Below are positions 23,645 to 37,310 of a DNA stretch of 64,000 nucleotides, piece after piece. Source of the DNA: Hevea brasiliensis (taxonomy: Eukaryota > Streptophyta > Magnoliopsida > Malpighiales > Euphorbiaceae); NCBI RefSeq assembly GCF_030052815.1, contig NC_079502.1:3744885-3808884 (forward strand), in the 5' to 3' direction. The notes under the pieces are model-generated. The model had not been told where the DNA came from and made no database searches. It worked only from the letters and a program-made list of their open reading frames with translations. Position 1 is the first letter of the stretch. Every line of letters begins with the position of its first letter. A program made the translations under genes and the position numbers.

Positions 23645-24284
23645 TGTATTTTACCTAAGATATGCCCAAAACTTCTTTAAGTTGTGCCTTCATCTTCAAA
23701 TAAACTACCTTAAGTTAATAACTACAAGAATCAGGAAATTATTTGTCTCTACTCTGCTGCATTCTGAAAGAAAGTTAATAATGTTATAATTTAGTCAGCG
23801 ACATGATGCGTGCTAATTTCTTTTCCCCTGAATATGATAGATACTAACTTTCTACATCAAGATTCATTGTCTAGTGGGATTTAGAGATAAGGTTGAACGC
23901 AAATAAAAACAAGAGACTTCCTTCTACTTTGAAATTTTGGAACCATCCTAGCATCATCTGTCTCATCACCCAATCTGTACATGTGCATATGCAGTCACAT
24001 ACTTAGTGACGTGCCCCACGTTCCTTAGCACAACCTCACCACTGAAGAAAATCAGTCCACTGTCCATTTTTACGCTCTGGGGTCTTCTTGAATACAGTGG
24101 AAAGAACGGTTCAAAGTGGGAATTGTGTGGTTGTTGTGCCTTTGTCAATCTCTGAAAAATCTTCTGCTTACGTTTATGCCTATCTTATTTCATAAGAAAC
24201 CACAATGCCAACAAGGACAAACATTGAATTTGAGAGATGCATACGTCAAGCAACACTCTGTACTTCACATTATCTTTCAAATGG
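23645..24284. other. Intergenic upstream of P450 gene 2
   Basis: The probable promoter of gene 2 lies at the left end. No further gene is supported. Confidence 0.5.
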
Positions 24285-24530
24285 CTATCGAAGGTATATA
24301 GTTGATAGACACAAAGCTAACAGCTTCCATCTATAATGAAGTAAGACGAAAACCAGCTTTCTCTTCCATATTGACATCTTCGACTCCATTTGGTAGTTTC
24401 CAATAAAAATGACATTAACAGATACGCAAGTGCAAGCTTCACCAATGAAATTCCCAGTTTCATTTCCAGCTCTGAATAGCAAAAACTCAAAATTTTGTCT
24501 AAAATCAATGGAGCTATCAACAAATAGATT
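24285..24530 (-). pseudogene. P450 exon-2 C-terminal relic
   Basis: On the minus strand, broken frames match the end of the neighbouring P450s: a stretch like SSIDF.QNFEFL, then a ruined haem loop (RAGNETG in place of GAGRR.CPG), then pieces matching the conserved W-K-L-P-N-G and I-N-M-E-E-K segments with frameshifts. The haem cysteine is lost. There is no exon 1 nearby. It is the second dead member of the tandem cluster. Confidence 0.7.
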
Positions 24531-25172
24531 CTAATGCAAAACCATCACAAACAAGCACTATCAGAGATTTAGTGTCAAAATGATAAGAAAAGAACTATAG
24601 AATTCAGTTCTTTTACAGCACAAAATCTTATCAAAGCTCTTGTCTTGCATGATATCCACAGAGCATTCTGCTTCAAACAGTATACAGAAGGAAAGACATA
24701 TCAATAATACAATACAAAAACAAGCATACATTATGATTTCAAGTTTCAAAGATTTTCTCAGAAACAATCTGCAGACATAGGAGCTGGAAATCTGAGGGAA
24801 AGGCAGATCGATGAGGCATCAAAGAAAGAAACCAAAATCAAAATTGACATATTAGGAATGAATCCATAATTCAGGTAAAATCGGATAATTTTATTATGTT
24901 ATGGTTTCAGTCTACTCTTCAAGGAGGGTCTTATCCTATCTGAATTATTTATATATATTTTATTAAAAAAAAAAAAGGCCAACTCAACCACGGTTAAATT
25001 CCAGGCAATATATCTAACTAACTATGGTTAAGAAAAACGAACGGTCCAGATCAACTATTGGAAAAGAAATCCGAAAGTGCTAGCGTTGGGAAGTTATTCC
25101 TATTTGCAGAAGCTTAATCGATCACAGATCGATCAATCTACCGATAGGGTTCGAATTTCTGTCAATTATCAG
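24531..25172. other. Intergenic; promoter and 5' UTR of the LAMMER kinase gene
   Basis: No coding signal. It includes a poly-A tract and the leader directly before the ATG at 25173. Confidence 0.5.
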
Positions 25173-25460
25173 ATGGAGATGGACTACTTTACTCAGTTCC
25201 CTCACAATCACATGGATCGTCGTCCCAGAAAGAAGCCCAGATTTGCTTGGAATATTCCTCAAACTCACATAACGGTATTATTTATTTGTATTTTCTTCTT
25301 TCTTTTTTTTTTTTGTACCCAAAAAAAAAATTGGATATGGTTTTGAGTCAAAATCTTGTTTCTTGCTTTGTTTGTTTCCCTATTAAAAGAATTTCTGGGA
25401 TTACACCTCCTCGATTGCCCAGATTTTTTTTTTTATAGATTTTGAGAAACTTTTCATGTC

Positions 25461-25503
<43 letters not shown>
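25461..25503 (+). repeat. (AG)n microsatellite in kinase intron 1
   Basis: About 21 uninterrupted AG units lie within the first intron of the kinase gene. A likely length-polymorphic site. Confidence 0.95.
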
Positions 25504-25505
<2 letters not shown>

Positions 25506-26006
25506 TTTCTATTTCCACTGAAATAATTCCTGGAAATATTTTCCCAGAAAAGTCAATGTTAATAAATTGAGATTAGTGAATTTTATTATGTCAATCCATG
25601 TGCTAGATGAAATGATATAATCGGTTGATAAATTCCAAAGCATATGGATAAAGTGGATTCATATAGCTAACTCCATGTAGTGTGTAATTGAGACTTTTTT
25701 AGTTGAGTTCATTGAGTTTGATATGTATGGCATAGATGTTTGCTCATATAGTTTGATGGACTAAGAATCTGATTGGATTAGGATTTTTTTTATGTCAGTT
25801 TTTTTAATTCCTGGGATGACTCTGATTTGATTACTTTGATACTGTTTAAAAATTATGGAGTTGTTATTTGGTCTGGTAGTATATAAAGGAACGCCCTTGA
25901 AGTGAATTATTGAGGAAGGGGTAACTTTTTAATTACTGTTTGTGTTGCGAAGAATGAACAAATGGCTGTGTGTAGGCTCAGTCAGGATTGTATTATGGGC
26001 AAGAGG

Positions 26007-27761
26007 TGATACATGCATTTTACAAAGTTATTTAGGTTAAATTTTATGGTCATTTCATTCGCTTGTTAGTCACTTTTAGTCAATTTTATTAGTTATTTAG
26101 ATAGTTTTTTATAATTATCAATTTTTAGATTAATTTATAATTTTATTTTGTTTTGTAGGAAAATTGATATTTTTGAGAGACTAAAAAGAAATTTTGGCAA
26201 TGAAGAGTGATTCCTACAGCAAAAAATATCAAAAATAAAGTTTGAAAGTTGAAAAATGTAAGGTGGTCAAAATGTGCATAACCTGCTGCATAAGTTGTGC
26301 AGTTCTGCACAAGAAGAAGAAACAAACTCTCAAACCTGCCGAAATCTGCATAACTATTCTGTATGATTTATGCAAGCTCACGTCCTGCTTATGCAACTTC
26401 ACAGAAAATTGCATTAACTTATGCTCGCAGTCTGCTTATGCAACTTCACGCAGAGAGTCTAAAACCTGCCGAAAACTGCATAAGGGCTTGCATAACTTAT
26501 GCAGTCTACTTATGCAGTTTCATAGAAGTCTCCAAGGCTTGAAGAAACTGCACAACCAACCTACATAGCTTATGCAATATCACGGGAAACACCTGGAACC
26601 ACTAATTTTACGTGGAATCTGCATAAGAAACTTGCACAATCTATGCAACTCTTCATAATGAGCTGGCAGAAGATTTTCCTCACGTGAACTTCACCTCAAA
26701 CACACCATTTTAGGGCTATTTGTCAGAAAAATATAAATATGTCCTTATCTAATTTCAGAAAAAAAAAAAAAAAAGAGCAGCAGTAGGGGAAGAGTCAGAA
26801 AAACAGAGCAAAAATATCACTTCTCCATTTCTGAACCAGATTTGGAGTTTTTTTCCTTTCTTCTATATTTCCTACCTTTCTTGTATTGGGTTTCTTAGTT
26901 CTTAGCATAGACTCACTATCTATAATATTTACAAGAAATTCTGAGTTAATATGGAAATAAAACAAATATCTCAAATATTACATCCCAACTCCAGAATCTA
27001 ATGAAAACTACTCACTATTCTGTGATTTTATGAATTTTGATTGGGTAATCCATATTTTGTGATTTTAATGAAGTTTTATTCATTTCTTGTGTGCTTAATG
27101 ACATGCTTAGTGTATGATCGCATTAAGTATTGTTCTTAATCCATGGTTTAAGCACTAAAAGGAGAAAATTTTGTGATAGATAATCAAGAAATTGGATTTA
27201 ATTAACTTAGATCTAGAAATAGACTAAGGATTAAGAGGATTTACAGATTAATTAAGGAACTTAATAGGTCTTGATTAGTTTTAACTCCACGAAAGTAGGA
27301 TTAGATTGATTAAGGCACTCTTTATCTCACTCGAAAGAGTATTCAAAGGATTTAAGGATTAATATCCTTAAAACCCGTAAATTTCATAAGATTGGATAAC
27401 CAATTTAAAAATCCCAAAATAGCTTGAATATGAACTCCCAAACTCCGAAATCGCCCCTTTTATCATTGTTAATTTCTAATCAAATTTAATTGCTTGCCAT
27501 TTAAAATCTTGCTATATTTCAATTTGTTTATTTTAATTTGCCGCAAATTTAGTTGAATCATTACATTGTTGAATAAATTATTAATTTTGCATATATAAAT
27601 TTTACACTTCAATATCTATCAATTTATTGCTTTAATTTCAAAAATAGTTTAAATTAATTAATTTTTATATCAAAAATTCGATCATTAACACAACTCCTCG
27701 TGCTAACGATATCTTTTCTATATTATTTGTACGACCCGTGCACTTGCGGTTGGGCACATCA
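26007..27761 (+). mobile_element. Solo LTR of a diverged El1 relative inside kinase exon 2
   Basis: This 1,755-bp LTR begins TGATACATGCATTTTAC and ends CGGTTGGGCACATCA. It aligns along its whole length to the El1 LTRs, including the GCATAA-rich block, but with many substitutions. It is bounded by the perfect 5-bp duplication AGAGG at 26002-26006 and 27762-27766. No internal region remains, so it arose by LTR-LTR recombination. The exon sequence on both sides joins in frame when it is removed. Confidence 0.95.
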
Positions 27762-28841
27762 AGAGGTTAGAAATGGAAGAAGCATTGGACCATCAAGGGT
27801 GTTCCCAGATGATACCAGTCTATTTGTAATGGGATTGGCTCAAAAAGGCTCTTCCCCATGGCGAGATGATGACAAAGATGGACATTACATGTTTGCTCTT
27901 GAGAAGAATTTAACCTCTCGCTGTAATTACACTTAATCACCATTGAATGCTTTTAAATTATAATGTTACTTGTGACTTGACATGTTGCATACTAAGCTTC
28001 ATGCACCAATTGCCTCTTACATAAATAATTTTGCCTTCTTCAGTTTAATTACCTTTTCCATCTTTTGCTTGCAGTCTATGGTTTAATGAAATTTAAGTTT
28101 GAATTTTTTTTAAGACTATTTTCGTAATTTTGTTATTATGTATGTGAAATCGGAGTTAATATGTTTTAAAGCATCACATCCTCTGTCCTGTTCTGCAAAA
28201 CTGTACCCAGTTTCCCCATGAAACTAAGAATGGCTTCGCTAGTAGCTTATATAAGATCTTTAAGAAAAAAGAAGAACAATAACAACAATTGCTTCCCTTT
28301 CTTTCAAAACACCACTTTTTTAATGATTTCTATCATTCTAATAAAATTTGAAAGCATTGAAGCTTGTTAATCTTTTTTTTTTTTTGACTTCTTGTGTTTT
28401 AATTCTTATTTTGCAAGTTTTCCTTCTACTCTTTTGCTTGTTTACCTGCAGACAAGATACAGAGAAAAGCTGGTGAAGGTTAGTATCCTTTCAAACAAGG
28501 AAATCTATCAGATTCTTTCTAATAACTGTAGCCTTTGTTTTTCTCTCTATATTCTTTCTGTTTATGGATGAATTTATATTTTAATGGTATATATTCACTC
28601 TCCTCATGCGTTGTAAGTTCTTATAATTCTACAGGAACCTTTGGTCAGGTTTTGGAATGCTGGGATAGGGAAGCAAGAGAGACGGTTGCCATAAAAGTTG
28701 TGCGAACTACAAAGAAATATCGTGAAGCAGTAATGTTGCAAATTGACGTGCTCCACCTGCTAGGAAAGTATGACAGAAATGGCAGTCGGTGAGTACAATT
28801 GCAATCACCTTTATTTGCTTCTTAGTAGGCTTTAAGGTAAA

Positions 28842-30165
28842 TGATGCATACATTTTGCATAATCATTTAGGTTTAATTTCATAACCATTTTTATTTGATT
28901 ATTAGTCATTTTTTAGCTAATTTTATTAGTTAATTAGTTAGTTTTTCATAATTATCGATTTTGGATTAATTTGTAATTTTTACTTTGTTTGGTAGGAAAA
29001 ATGGTGTTTTTGAAGGACTAAAGAGAATTTTGCCATTGAGGAGTGTCTTCTACAGCAAAAAGATGCCAAAAGCAAGTTTTCAAGCTAAAATATGCATAGG
29101 AGGAAGAACACTTTCCAACCCAATTAAATGTGCATAAGGAGTGATAGCTTATGCACATTCTCACCTCCCTTATGCAGATTCACGAAATTGTGCATAACCT
29201 ATGCAATAAAGAGTTCATTAATGAATGTATTCCTCCTAGAACATACTATTTTAGGAAAAATGCTATATATAGTCCCATTTTCTCATTTTAGAAGGGAGGC
29301 AAGGAGCAAAGAAAGAAAGGAGGAGGCTAATTTGAAGAGTCATTTCCACCTTCCACACCATTTTCAACTAAGATTTGCAGATTTCTTTCTTTCTTTACAT
29401 TTTCTACATTTCTAGTATTTAATTAGCTTAGATTAAAGCTTTATTTCCATTTAAACTCATCATATCTTGTAAGCATTATGGATAGTGAGTAGTTTACTTT
29501 TGATAGTAAGGGTTGTAATATTTGAGATATTTATGGATTTTGATTGGGTAATCCATATTTTGTGGCCTTAATGAGTTTTATTCATTTCTTGTAATGACAT
29601 GCTTAATGTAGGATCCCATTGAGTAATGTTCTTAATCCATGGTTGAAAAGGAGAAGGCCTTGTGATAGATAATCGGAAATTGGACTTAATTAACTTAGAC
29701 CTAGAAATAGGCTAAGGATTAAGAGGATTCTTAATTAAAGAACTTAATGGGTCTTAATTAATTCTAACTCAGTAGGATTAGTTTGATTAAGGCACTCTTT
29801 GTCTCACAAAGGGAATTCAAAGGATTTAAGAATTAATCTCCTTAAAACTCATAAGTTTCATAAGATTGGACAACCAATTTAAAATCCCAAAATAGCTCGA
29901 ATATGAAATCACCATTGTTAATTTCTAATCGAATTTAATCATTTGCCAATTTAAATATTGCCATATATTTCTATTTGATGCAATTTTAGTTTAATTAATA
30001 CATTTTTGAATAGAATATTAATTTTGCACATTTAGATTTCATACTCCATTACCCATTAATTCATCATTTTAATCTCATAAATACTTCAATTTAGTCAACT
30101 TTTATATCGAAAATTCAATCATTAACACAACTCCTCGTGGGATCGATATTTTCTATACTACATCA
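28842..30165 (+). repeat. El2 5' LTR
   Basis: A 1,324-bp version of the El1 LTR, TGATGCATAC to ACTACATCA. It lacks many short blocks, including the GC-rich stretch just before the LTR end. Confidence 0.9.
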
Positions 30166-30289
30166 AGTTTTTGCGCCCGCTGTCGGGAGTTGTTTGTTTA
30201 AGATTGAATTCTTGATTATTTTAGTTGTTTTTAGTTTTATCTTTGTTATCTTTTCATTTTGTGTTTGTTTGTTCTTTGTACCTTTAATC

Positions 30290-33200
30290 TTTTATGAGAA
30301 GAGCTAGAAGCTCAAGTGACACAACCTTTAATCTGAAATTGAGAAATTTTGTAAGGCCAACAAGAAAGAAACCGGAAGAAGGAAGGAAGTTAATTAGAAG
30401 CAAACATGGTGATGAAAGAGTTAGAATTGGTGTGAAATGGTCAAAACAATGAAAATGAAGCCCAAGGTGAAGAAGTTGTTAATGCAAATGTGCCTAGGGA
30501 AGTATGATGGATCATGCTTTTCCTCGTTTTGATGACTTGAGAGAGAAGACCAAGAATTGATGCAAATAGTTACAAGATGGATTTTGGAGTTCTTCAAATA
30601 ATCCAAAACTCTCAATTTGGAGGACATCCTGAAAATCCACACACACAAAGATTGAAGCTATTCCCATTCTCTTTGAAAGATAGAGCATTGGATTGGCTTG
30701 ATTCTTTACCTCACAACTCCATTACAAATTGGGAGCAATGCATTTCTTGCACAATATTTTCCAAAACTCAAAATCAAATGAAGAGAAGATGAAACTCTCT
30801 ATGAATCATGGATGAGATGGAAGGAATTAGAGAGATTATGCACATCATGCCATTCCAAAATGGATGATAAATCAATTTCTACACAAATGTCAATTATTGA
30901 TGCTCAAACAGGAGAATTTATTATAAAGCATGAAGATGAAGCTTATGAGTTATTAGAGAAAATTGCAAAGAATACTCATCTTTGGAGTAGTCCAAGAGGA
31001 GGAATGTATGATCTTGATCCATTCAACATGATTAATGCAAAGTTTGATGCACTTACAAATGTCCTTGCTAAGAAAATGGAAGATTTGAGTATGTTGGTTA
31101 GTTCATCATCAAATTTGGAAGTTCACAACAAGTGGCTTATGTGGAGTAGATTATGGAGAACAAGCAGCATATGTTGGTAATTATGGAAACAAGCAAATGG
31201 GAATCCTTATTCTCAAACTTACAATCCAAATTGGAGGAATCATCCCAACTTTTCATGGGAAGGTCAAGTTCAAAATCGAATTTTCAACAAGTTCCATATC
31301 AAAATAGGCAACCATTGCCCAATTTTGTGAGAAAAATATGAACCCTCCACCAAACAAAGAAGAACGAAATTCCACCATTCTTGCCAACCAAAATAAGCAT
31401 GATGAGGAGATGAGAGAGGTGAAAGCAAGGTGGAACAAATGCAAACACACAACAAGCATCTTCCTCAAGTGCCAAATCTTGAAAATCCAAGAGAGCATTG
31501 TCAAGCTATTACTTTAAGAAGTGGTAAAGTTATAAATGATGAGAAGAGGAGAAGAGAGAAAATGAAAATGAGAGTGGAAAACAAGAGAGTGCAGAAAAAT
31601 GTAAGGAGAAATTTGAAGAAAAGAAGAGAAGTATATACCTCACAAGCCACAACTTCCCTTTCCACAAAGATTTCACAAAGCCAAGCTTGATAGGCAATTT
31701 GGGAAGTTCTTAGAGGTTTTGAAGAAACTTTACATAAATGTGCCTTTTGTTGATGCTCTTTCACAAATGCCCTCTTATGCAAAATTCTTGAAAGAAATTC
31801 TCTCAAACAAGAGAAAACTTGAAGATGATGAAACTGAAGAATGTAGTGCTATCCTCCAAAGGAAACTTCCTCCAAAGCTTAAGGATCCAGGAGTTTTCAA
31901 TTCCATGCCACATTGGAGAGTCTTGTTCTACAAAAGCTCTATGTGATTTAGGGGCAGTGTTAGCCTTATGCCCTTTCTATCTATGAGAAGCTCAACATGG
32001 GAGATCTAAAGCCAACCCATATTTAAGGTTGAAAAGTTCTATATAGACTTTGTCATCTTGGACATGGAGGAAGATTCTAATATCCCAATTATCTTGGGAG
32101 ACGAGCATTGATTGATGTGAAAGGAGAAAAGCTTACTCTTAGGGTTGGTGAAGAGCAATTAATTTTCAATATTAATAACTCTATGAAGAAGCATCATTGC
32201 TTGAGAGTTGATATTATTGATGTTGAAGAACACTAAAGAAATATCCGAAGATCCACTTGAAAATTGTTTGGCTCATGGAGGATATACTCAACACTTAGAG
32301 GAAGTCCACCATTCATTTTTTCAACTCACACAAAGCAACCATCATTCAAGGAAGAAGATGCAATTGTAAATGCAAATTTGAGTACTTGTTGTTAAGAGTG
32401 TTGAGAAAATTTAGGAAAGTTTTGGGATACACCATAGATGACATTAAGGAATAAGCCCACATTTTTGCATGCATAGAATAAGAAAATTGTAAACCATCTA
32501 TTGAACATCAAAAGAGGTTGAACCCAAATATGAAAGAAGTTGTTAAAGGAAATTTTGAAGTTGCTTGATGCAGGATCATATATCCCATCTACATGTTGTT
32601 CCAAAAGTCAAAAATGAAAATAATGAATTAATTCCCACTAGAACGGTGACTAGTTGGCGAATGTGCATAGATTGAAAATTAAATGTTGCCACTAGAAAAG
32701 ATCACTTTCCACTTCCCTTCATTGATCAAATGTTGGAAAGACTAGCTAGGCATTCTTACTTTTGCTATTTAGATGGATATTTTTTCAAATCCCTATTCAT
32801 CCAAATGATCAAGAGAAAACCACTTTTACTTGTCCATATGGAACCTTTGCTTATAGAAGGATGCCATTTGGGTTGTGTAATGCACTGCATGATGGCAATC
32901 TTCTCGATTTCATTGAAGACATAATGGAGGTTTTTATGGACGATTTTATGGATCTTCTTTTGATATATGCTTAGCTAACCTTTCTAAAATTTGACCTTGT
33001 GTTAAAAAAGTGTCATTTCATGGTATAGTGCTTGGACATTTGGTGTCTGAGGAATAGAGGTTGATAAAGCCAAAGTTGAAGTGATAGAGAAGATGGCTCC
33101 TCCTACCAATGTTAGGACATGCTTTATTAAGGATTTTTCTAAAATAGCTAAACCTTTGTCTAATTTGTTAAGTAATGACACACCATTTGAATTTGACCAA

Positions 33201-34730
33201 GAGTGTTTGGATGCCTTTAATCATGCAACCACGATTGGAGCCTACCTTTTGAAATTATGTGTGATGCTAGCAACTATGCCTTGGTCAAAGAAAGGACAAA
33301 AGGCTTATGCTATTTATTATGCTAGTAGAACGGATGAGGCTCAAACAAATTATGCAACAGGAATTTTTGGCAATTGTCTTTGCATTGGAAAAGTTACATT
33401 ATTGACTCAAAGGTGGTTATATTTGATCATGCTCATTAGGTGGATGAATTTGATTTGGAGATTAGAGATAAGAAAGGGATAATCTTAGTAGGTTGAAATT
33501 GGATGGTGAAGAATTGGATGAAATCCTATTGATGAGTTTTTCTTGGATGAACAACTTTTCTCTCTTGTTGCTAAACTACCTTGGTATCGGACTTTGTGAA
33601 TTATTTATCTTGTGGAGTTTTACCTCTAGGTATAACATGGCAACAAAAGAAAAGTTATGAAGTGAAGTTTTATAGATGGGATGATCCTTTACTCTTTAGG
33701 AGATGTTGTGATGATCTAATTAGAAGATGTATTCTGAAGAGGAAATCCAGAGTATTTTGCATCATTGCCATATTATGGAGGACATTTTGGCATCTCTAAG
33801 TAGTAAAATTTGTTTCTTTTGGCCAAATCTTTTTAAGGATGTGAGGAAATTTGTGTTGGATTGTGATAAATGTCAAAGAAGTGGAAATTTGTCAAAAGGA
33901 GATCAAATGCCCTAAATAATATTCTTGAAGTGGAATTATTTGATGTTTGGGAATAGATTTTATGGGGCCATTCTCCTTCATATGGTAATAGATACATCTT
34001 AGTTGGGGTTGACTATGTGTCAAAGTGGGTGGAAGCTATTGCAACTCCAACTAATGATGCTAGAGTGGTAGTAAAATTTTTGAAAAATTTGTCTTGATTT
34101 GGAGCTCTAGGGCTATAATTAGTGATGGGGTTCCCATTTTTGTAATAAGCAATTTGAGAGCTTAATGAGGAAGTATGGTGTAGTGCACAAGATAGCTACC
34201 CCATACCATCCTCAAACACAAGTTGAAATTTCTACAGAGAGCTCAAGCATATTTTGGAGAAGAACAATTCTAGGAAAGATTGGTCTATCAAACTAGATGA
34301 TGCTTTATGGGCATATACAAAACCCCTATAGGAACTACTCCCTTTAGGTTGGTGTATGGTAAGTCTTGTCATTTAGGAGCTAGAACATAGAGCATATTGG
34401 GCCATTCGGACCTTGAATTTTGATCTTATGAGAAAAGGTTGTTACAACTTAATGAGCTTGAGGAATTGAGGATGGATGCTTATGAAAGTGCGTATTTACA
34501 AAGAAAGAACTAAAGTTTGGCATGATAAGCATCGAGGAAAAAGGAATTCAAAGAAGGTGATTCAGTTTTGTTGTTCAACTCAAGATTGAAATTGTTCCTG
34601 GAAAACTCAAGTCATGGTCCATATAGAGTTTCTAAGGTTTTCCCTTATGGAGCAATAGAAATTTGGAGTGAAAAAATTTTAAGGTCAATGGGCATAGATT
34701 GAAGCATTACATAGCTCTCCAATCCCTCAC
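30290..34730 (+). pseudogene. El2 gag-pol remnant
   Basis: Collinear with El1 3140-8530. Recognisable pieces include the gag LFPFSLKDRALDWLDSLP block, the protease tail, RT (PYGTFAYRRMPFGLCNA and VFMDDF, the latter better preserved than in El1), RNase H and integrase ([20 protein letters not shown]). Frequent deletions destroy every frame. Segments lost relative to El1 mostly contain CG or CHG sites. Confidence 0.85.
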
Positions 34731-35504
34731 CTCTTTAAATTCATGAAAAGTCAAGGACTATAAATTAGCCCTCTTGGGAGGCATCCCAAGTCCTTTTATT
34801 TTGCTTTTATTGATTTACTTTCATTTTCATTAATTTTGTTTTTATCTTAAATCTCAAATTAAAATTTTGACATTGTTAAATCTTGTCCCTTGTAGATGTA
34901 ATTCAATGAAGAAAAGTAATTCTTAACTTGGAAAATTTTGTCCTTCAAACAATCTAGTTCATGCAGAGGAAAATAAAAAAATGGCTCATGTTTTTGATGA
35001 GGTTGGATGTATTTAAATGGAGGAAGGCTAGTGGAGGAAAAGTATCTAAAAATAGAATCTGCAGATCACTTGTGTTTTTGGTGAGGTTGGGTGGGTAATT
35101 TTCTAATATTTGTGCTTATAATGATATTATGGTGGTAAGTTGGTCATTTTTTGAACTTCTTTGGGGTTATAGGATACAAGGTAGAAATGTTGCATTTTCT
35201 TGACAAATCTTGGAGATTTCATTTCTCATTTGTGGTTAGATGCAACTTCATGCAAATTTTATGGAGTTTTATGTGCTAAATGTTGATTTGCAAAATTTGA
35301 GTCAAAATGGCATAGCTCTCAAAGGTCTTTTATGTAGGATCCATTTTTACATGCTTGTGTGATGCACTTTATGAACTTTGAATATATTGATGTGTTTTTG
35401 ATGAAAATTTCTCATGGTTTGTGCTTCATAGAATTATATTTCATCATTCAGGTATCTTTCACACTTGCAATCCATGTTCTATTGCATTCTTGATCTTGTT
35501 GAAT

Positions 35505-36090
35505 TTGTGCATAAATAGCTTATGCAATCTGCATGACCAAAATTCTTGCCATTTTCCACCTTTATTGCAAGTGCATAAGTGCATAGCTTATGCAACTCTG
35601 CATAACCTCATTTGTCAAATTTCATATCAAAACTTGCATAAGGTGAGTGCATGACTTATGCACATTTGCATAACTTCAAATCCTTCATTTTCTCTCAAGT
35701 TTGCATAAGGAAGGTGCATAAGCTATGCATAACCAAAATCCAAAGCTCAGTGCATAACCAAAAATCAACGAGGATGCATAAGGAAGGTGCATAAGTTATG
35801 CATACGCATAACCAAGATCTCCAAAAATCAATTCAGAAGAGTGCATAAGCGAGTGCATAACCTATGCACTGAAAATCCCAAACATAAGCAATGTGCATAG
35901 CCTATGCAATTTCAAAACCTAGTGCATAAACCAAAATTCAAAAAAAAACCATTCTAGAGATGCAAGTGCATAACTTATGCACTCCGCTCCTCACCATTAA
36001 ACATGCATAAGATAACCTATGCACTTGTGCATAAGCACTTTAAATATAAATCCTTTTGAAACACGCCAGAGTTATGCATAAATCATTTTC
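35505..36090 (+). repeat. El2 eroded spaced GCATAAG array
   Basis: The counterpart of El1 9518-10370. Several units survive, but spacing is irregular because of internal deletions between GCATA repeats. Confidence 0.8.
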
Positions 36091-36227
36091 CCCTCCTACA
36101 ACCCGATTCAAATTCATTTGACCATTCCCACCACCTCCACTTCTTCAACCTTCATTCTTTCTCTCTCCCATCTTCTCCATCCTAAATCCCCTACATTTTC
36201 ATTTCCCTATCTCTTCTCCAATCGACC

Positions 36228-37310
36228 ATGGATTCCCCTCCACATTCCCCGCCTCCTCTTGAAGTCACTCCATTGTCTTCGATACATCCCCTTCCAATCC
36301 TCCACCACAAACGACACCACCACCACCTCCATCAACAACATACAAATGCAAAATCCGATCCAAATACCCATGTCCTCTGCTCCTCCAAAGACCCACCCAC
36401 CCCATTTGGAGCCACCTCCTAAAAGCCAAAAGCTCGACAATTAACCCCATTTGTATCAAAGCTACTGGCCTCTCACGATACAATTCAAACAAAAGACTCA
36501 AAGATATAAGGGTACAACCTACTAGGTATATAGATGCTCTACAATCTATGGGTTTATTTGATAATGTAGTTGCATTTCTTATGGGTTGGTGCATAAGCAA
36601 GAGGTAGTTTATCCAATTCTAGTTTTGGAGTTTATTTCTTCATTCTCTGCTACCCTCAACTTGCATGATGTAGACCATAAGCCAATTATGACATTTAGAT
36701 GCTTGGGGCAAAATAGCATTGGATCAATTTCATAGCATTTTTGGTTTTGCAATTGATGGGTTCTTTAGAGTACCACAAATCTGCCCAATTTTGGAGAATC
36801 ATAACAAACCAACCCCAAACCTTCTGGTAGGTCCAAAACATCCCAAATCCTTGACACTTAGGTTTATTCATAGGTTGATGGCTAGCACCATATTAACTAT
36901 TTATGTTATGGTGTGCATTTCACAAAGTTAAGGTGTCTTTACTTCTTTATATTGCCACCAAATCCATTGGTGACATTGTTTTGGGTGGGCTCATCATTTT
37001 GGCTTTAATAGCACTCAATCCGAGGACACTTCCTATTTTGATTTTCATTTATCATATTTTGATGAAACCTTTCACAACACTCATTCCTCAACCTACCTCA
37101 TCCTCCTCCATTCAACACTAAAGCCTTATTCACCTACCTCAGTGATGATATCTACTTTGTGGATAGGAAGCTGGTCTTGATACACTAAAGGATCGTCATG
37201 ATCAACTATTTGACCTTGTCATGGAAAAAGGAGATGGTGAAGCAACTCATGATGTTCATGCCACCCCACCTCCATCACCTCCTCGCACCATCATTCAACA
37301 TCCTTGGACA
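36228..37310 (+). pseudogene. El2 ATHILA ORF-1-like remnant
   Basis: The start ATG in ACCATGG context is kept at 36228, followed by the proline-rich N-terminus and short pieces of the globular block (DQFHSIFGFAIDGFFRVP). The frame is broken by many deletions. Confidence 0.6.
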
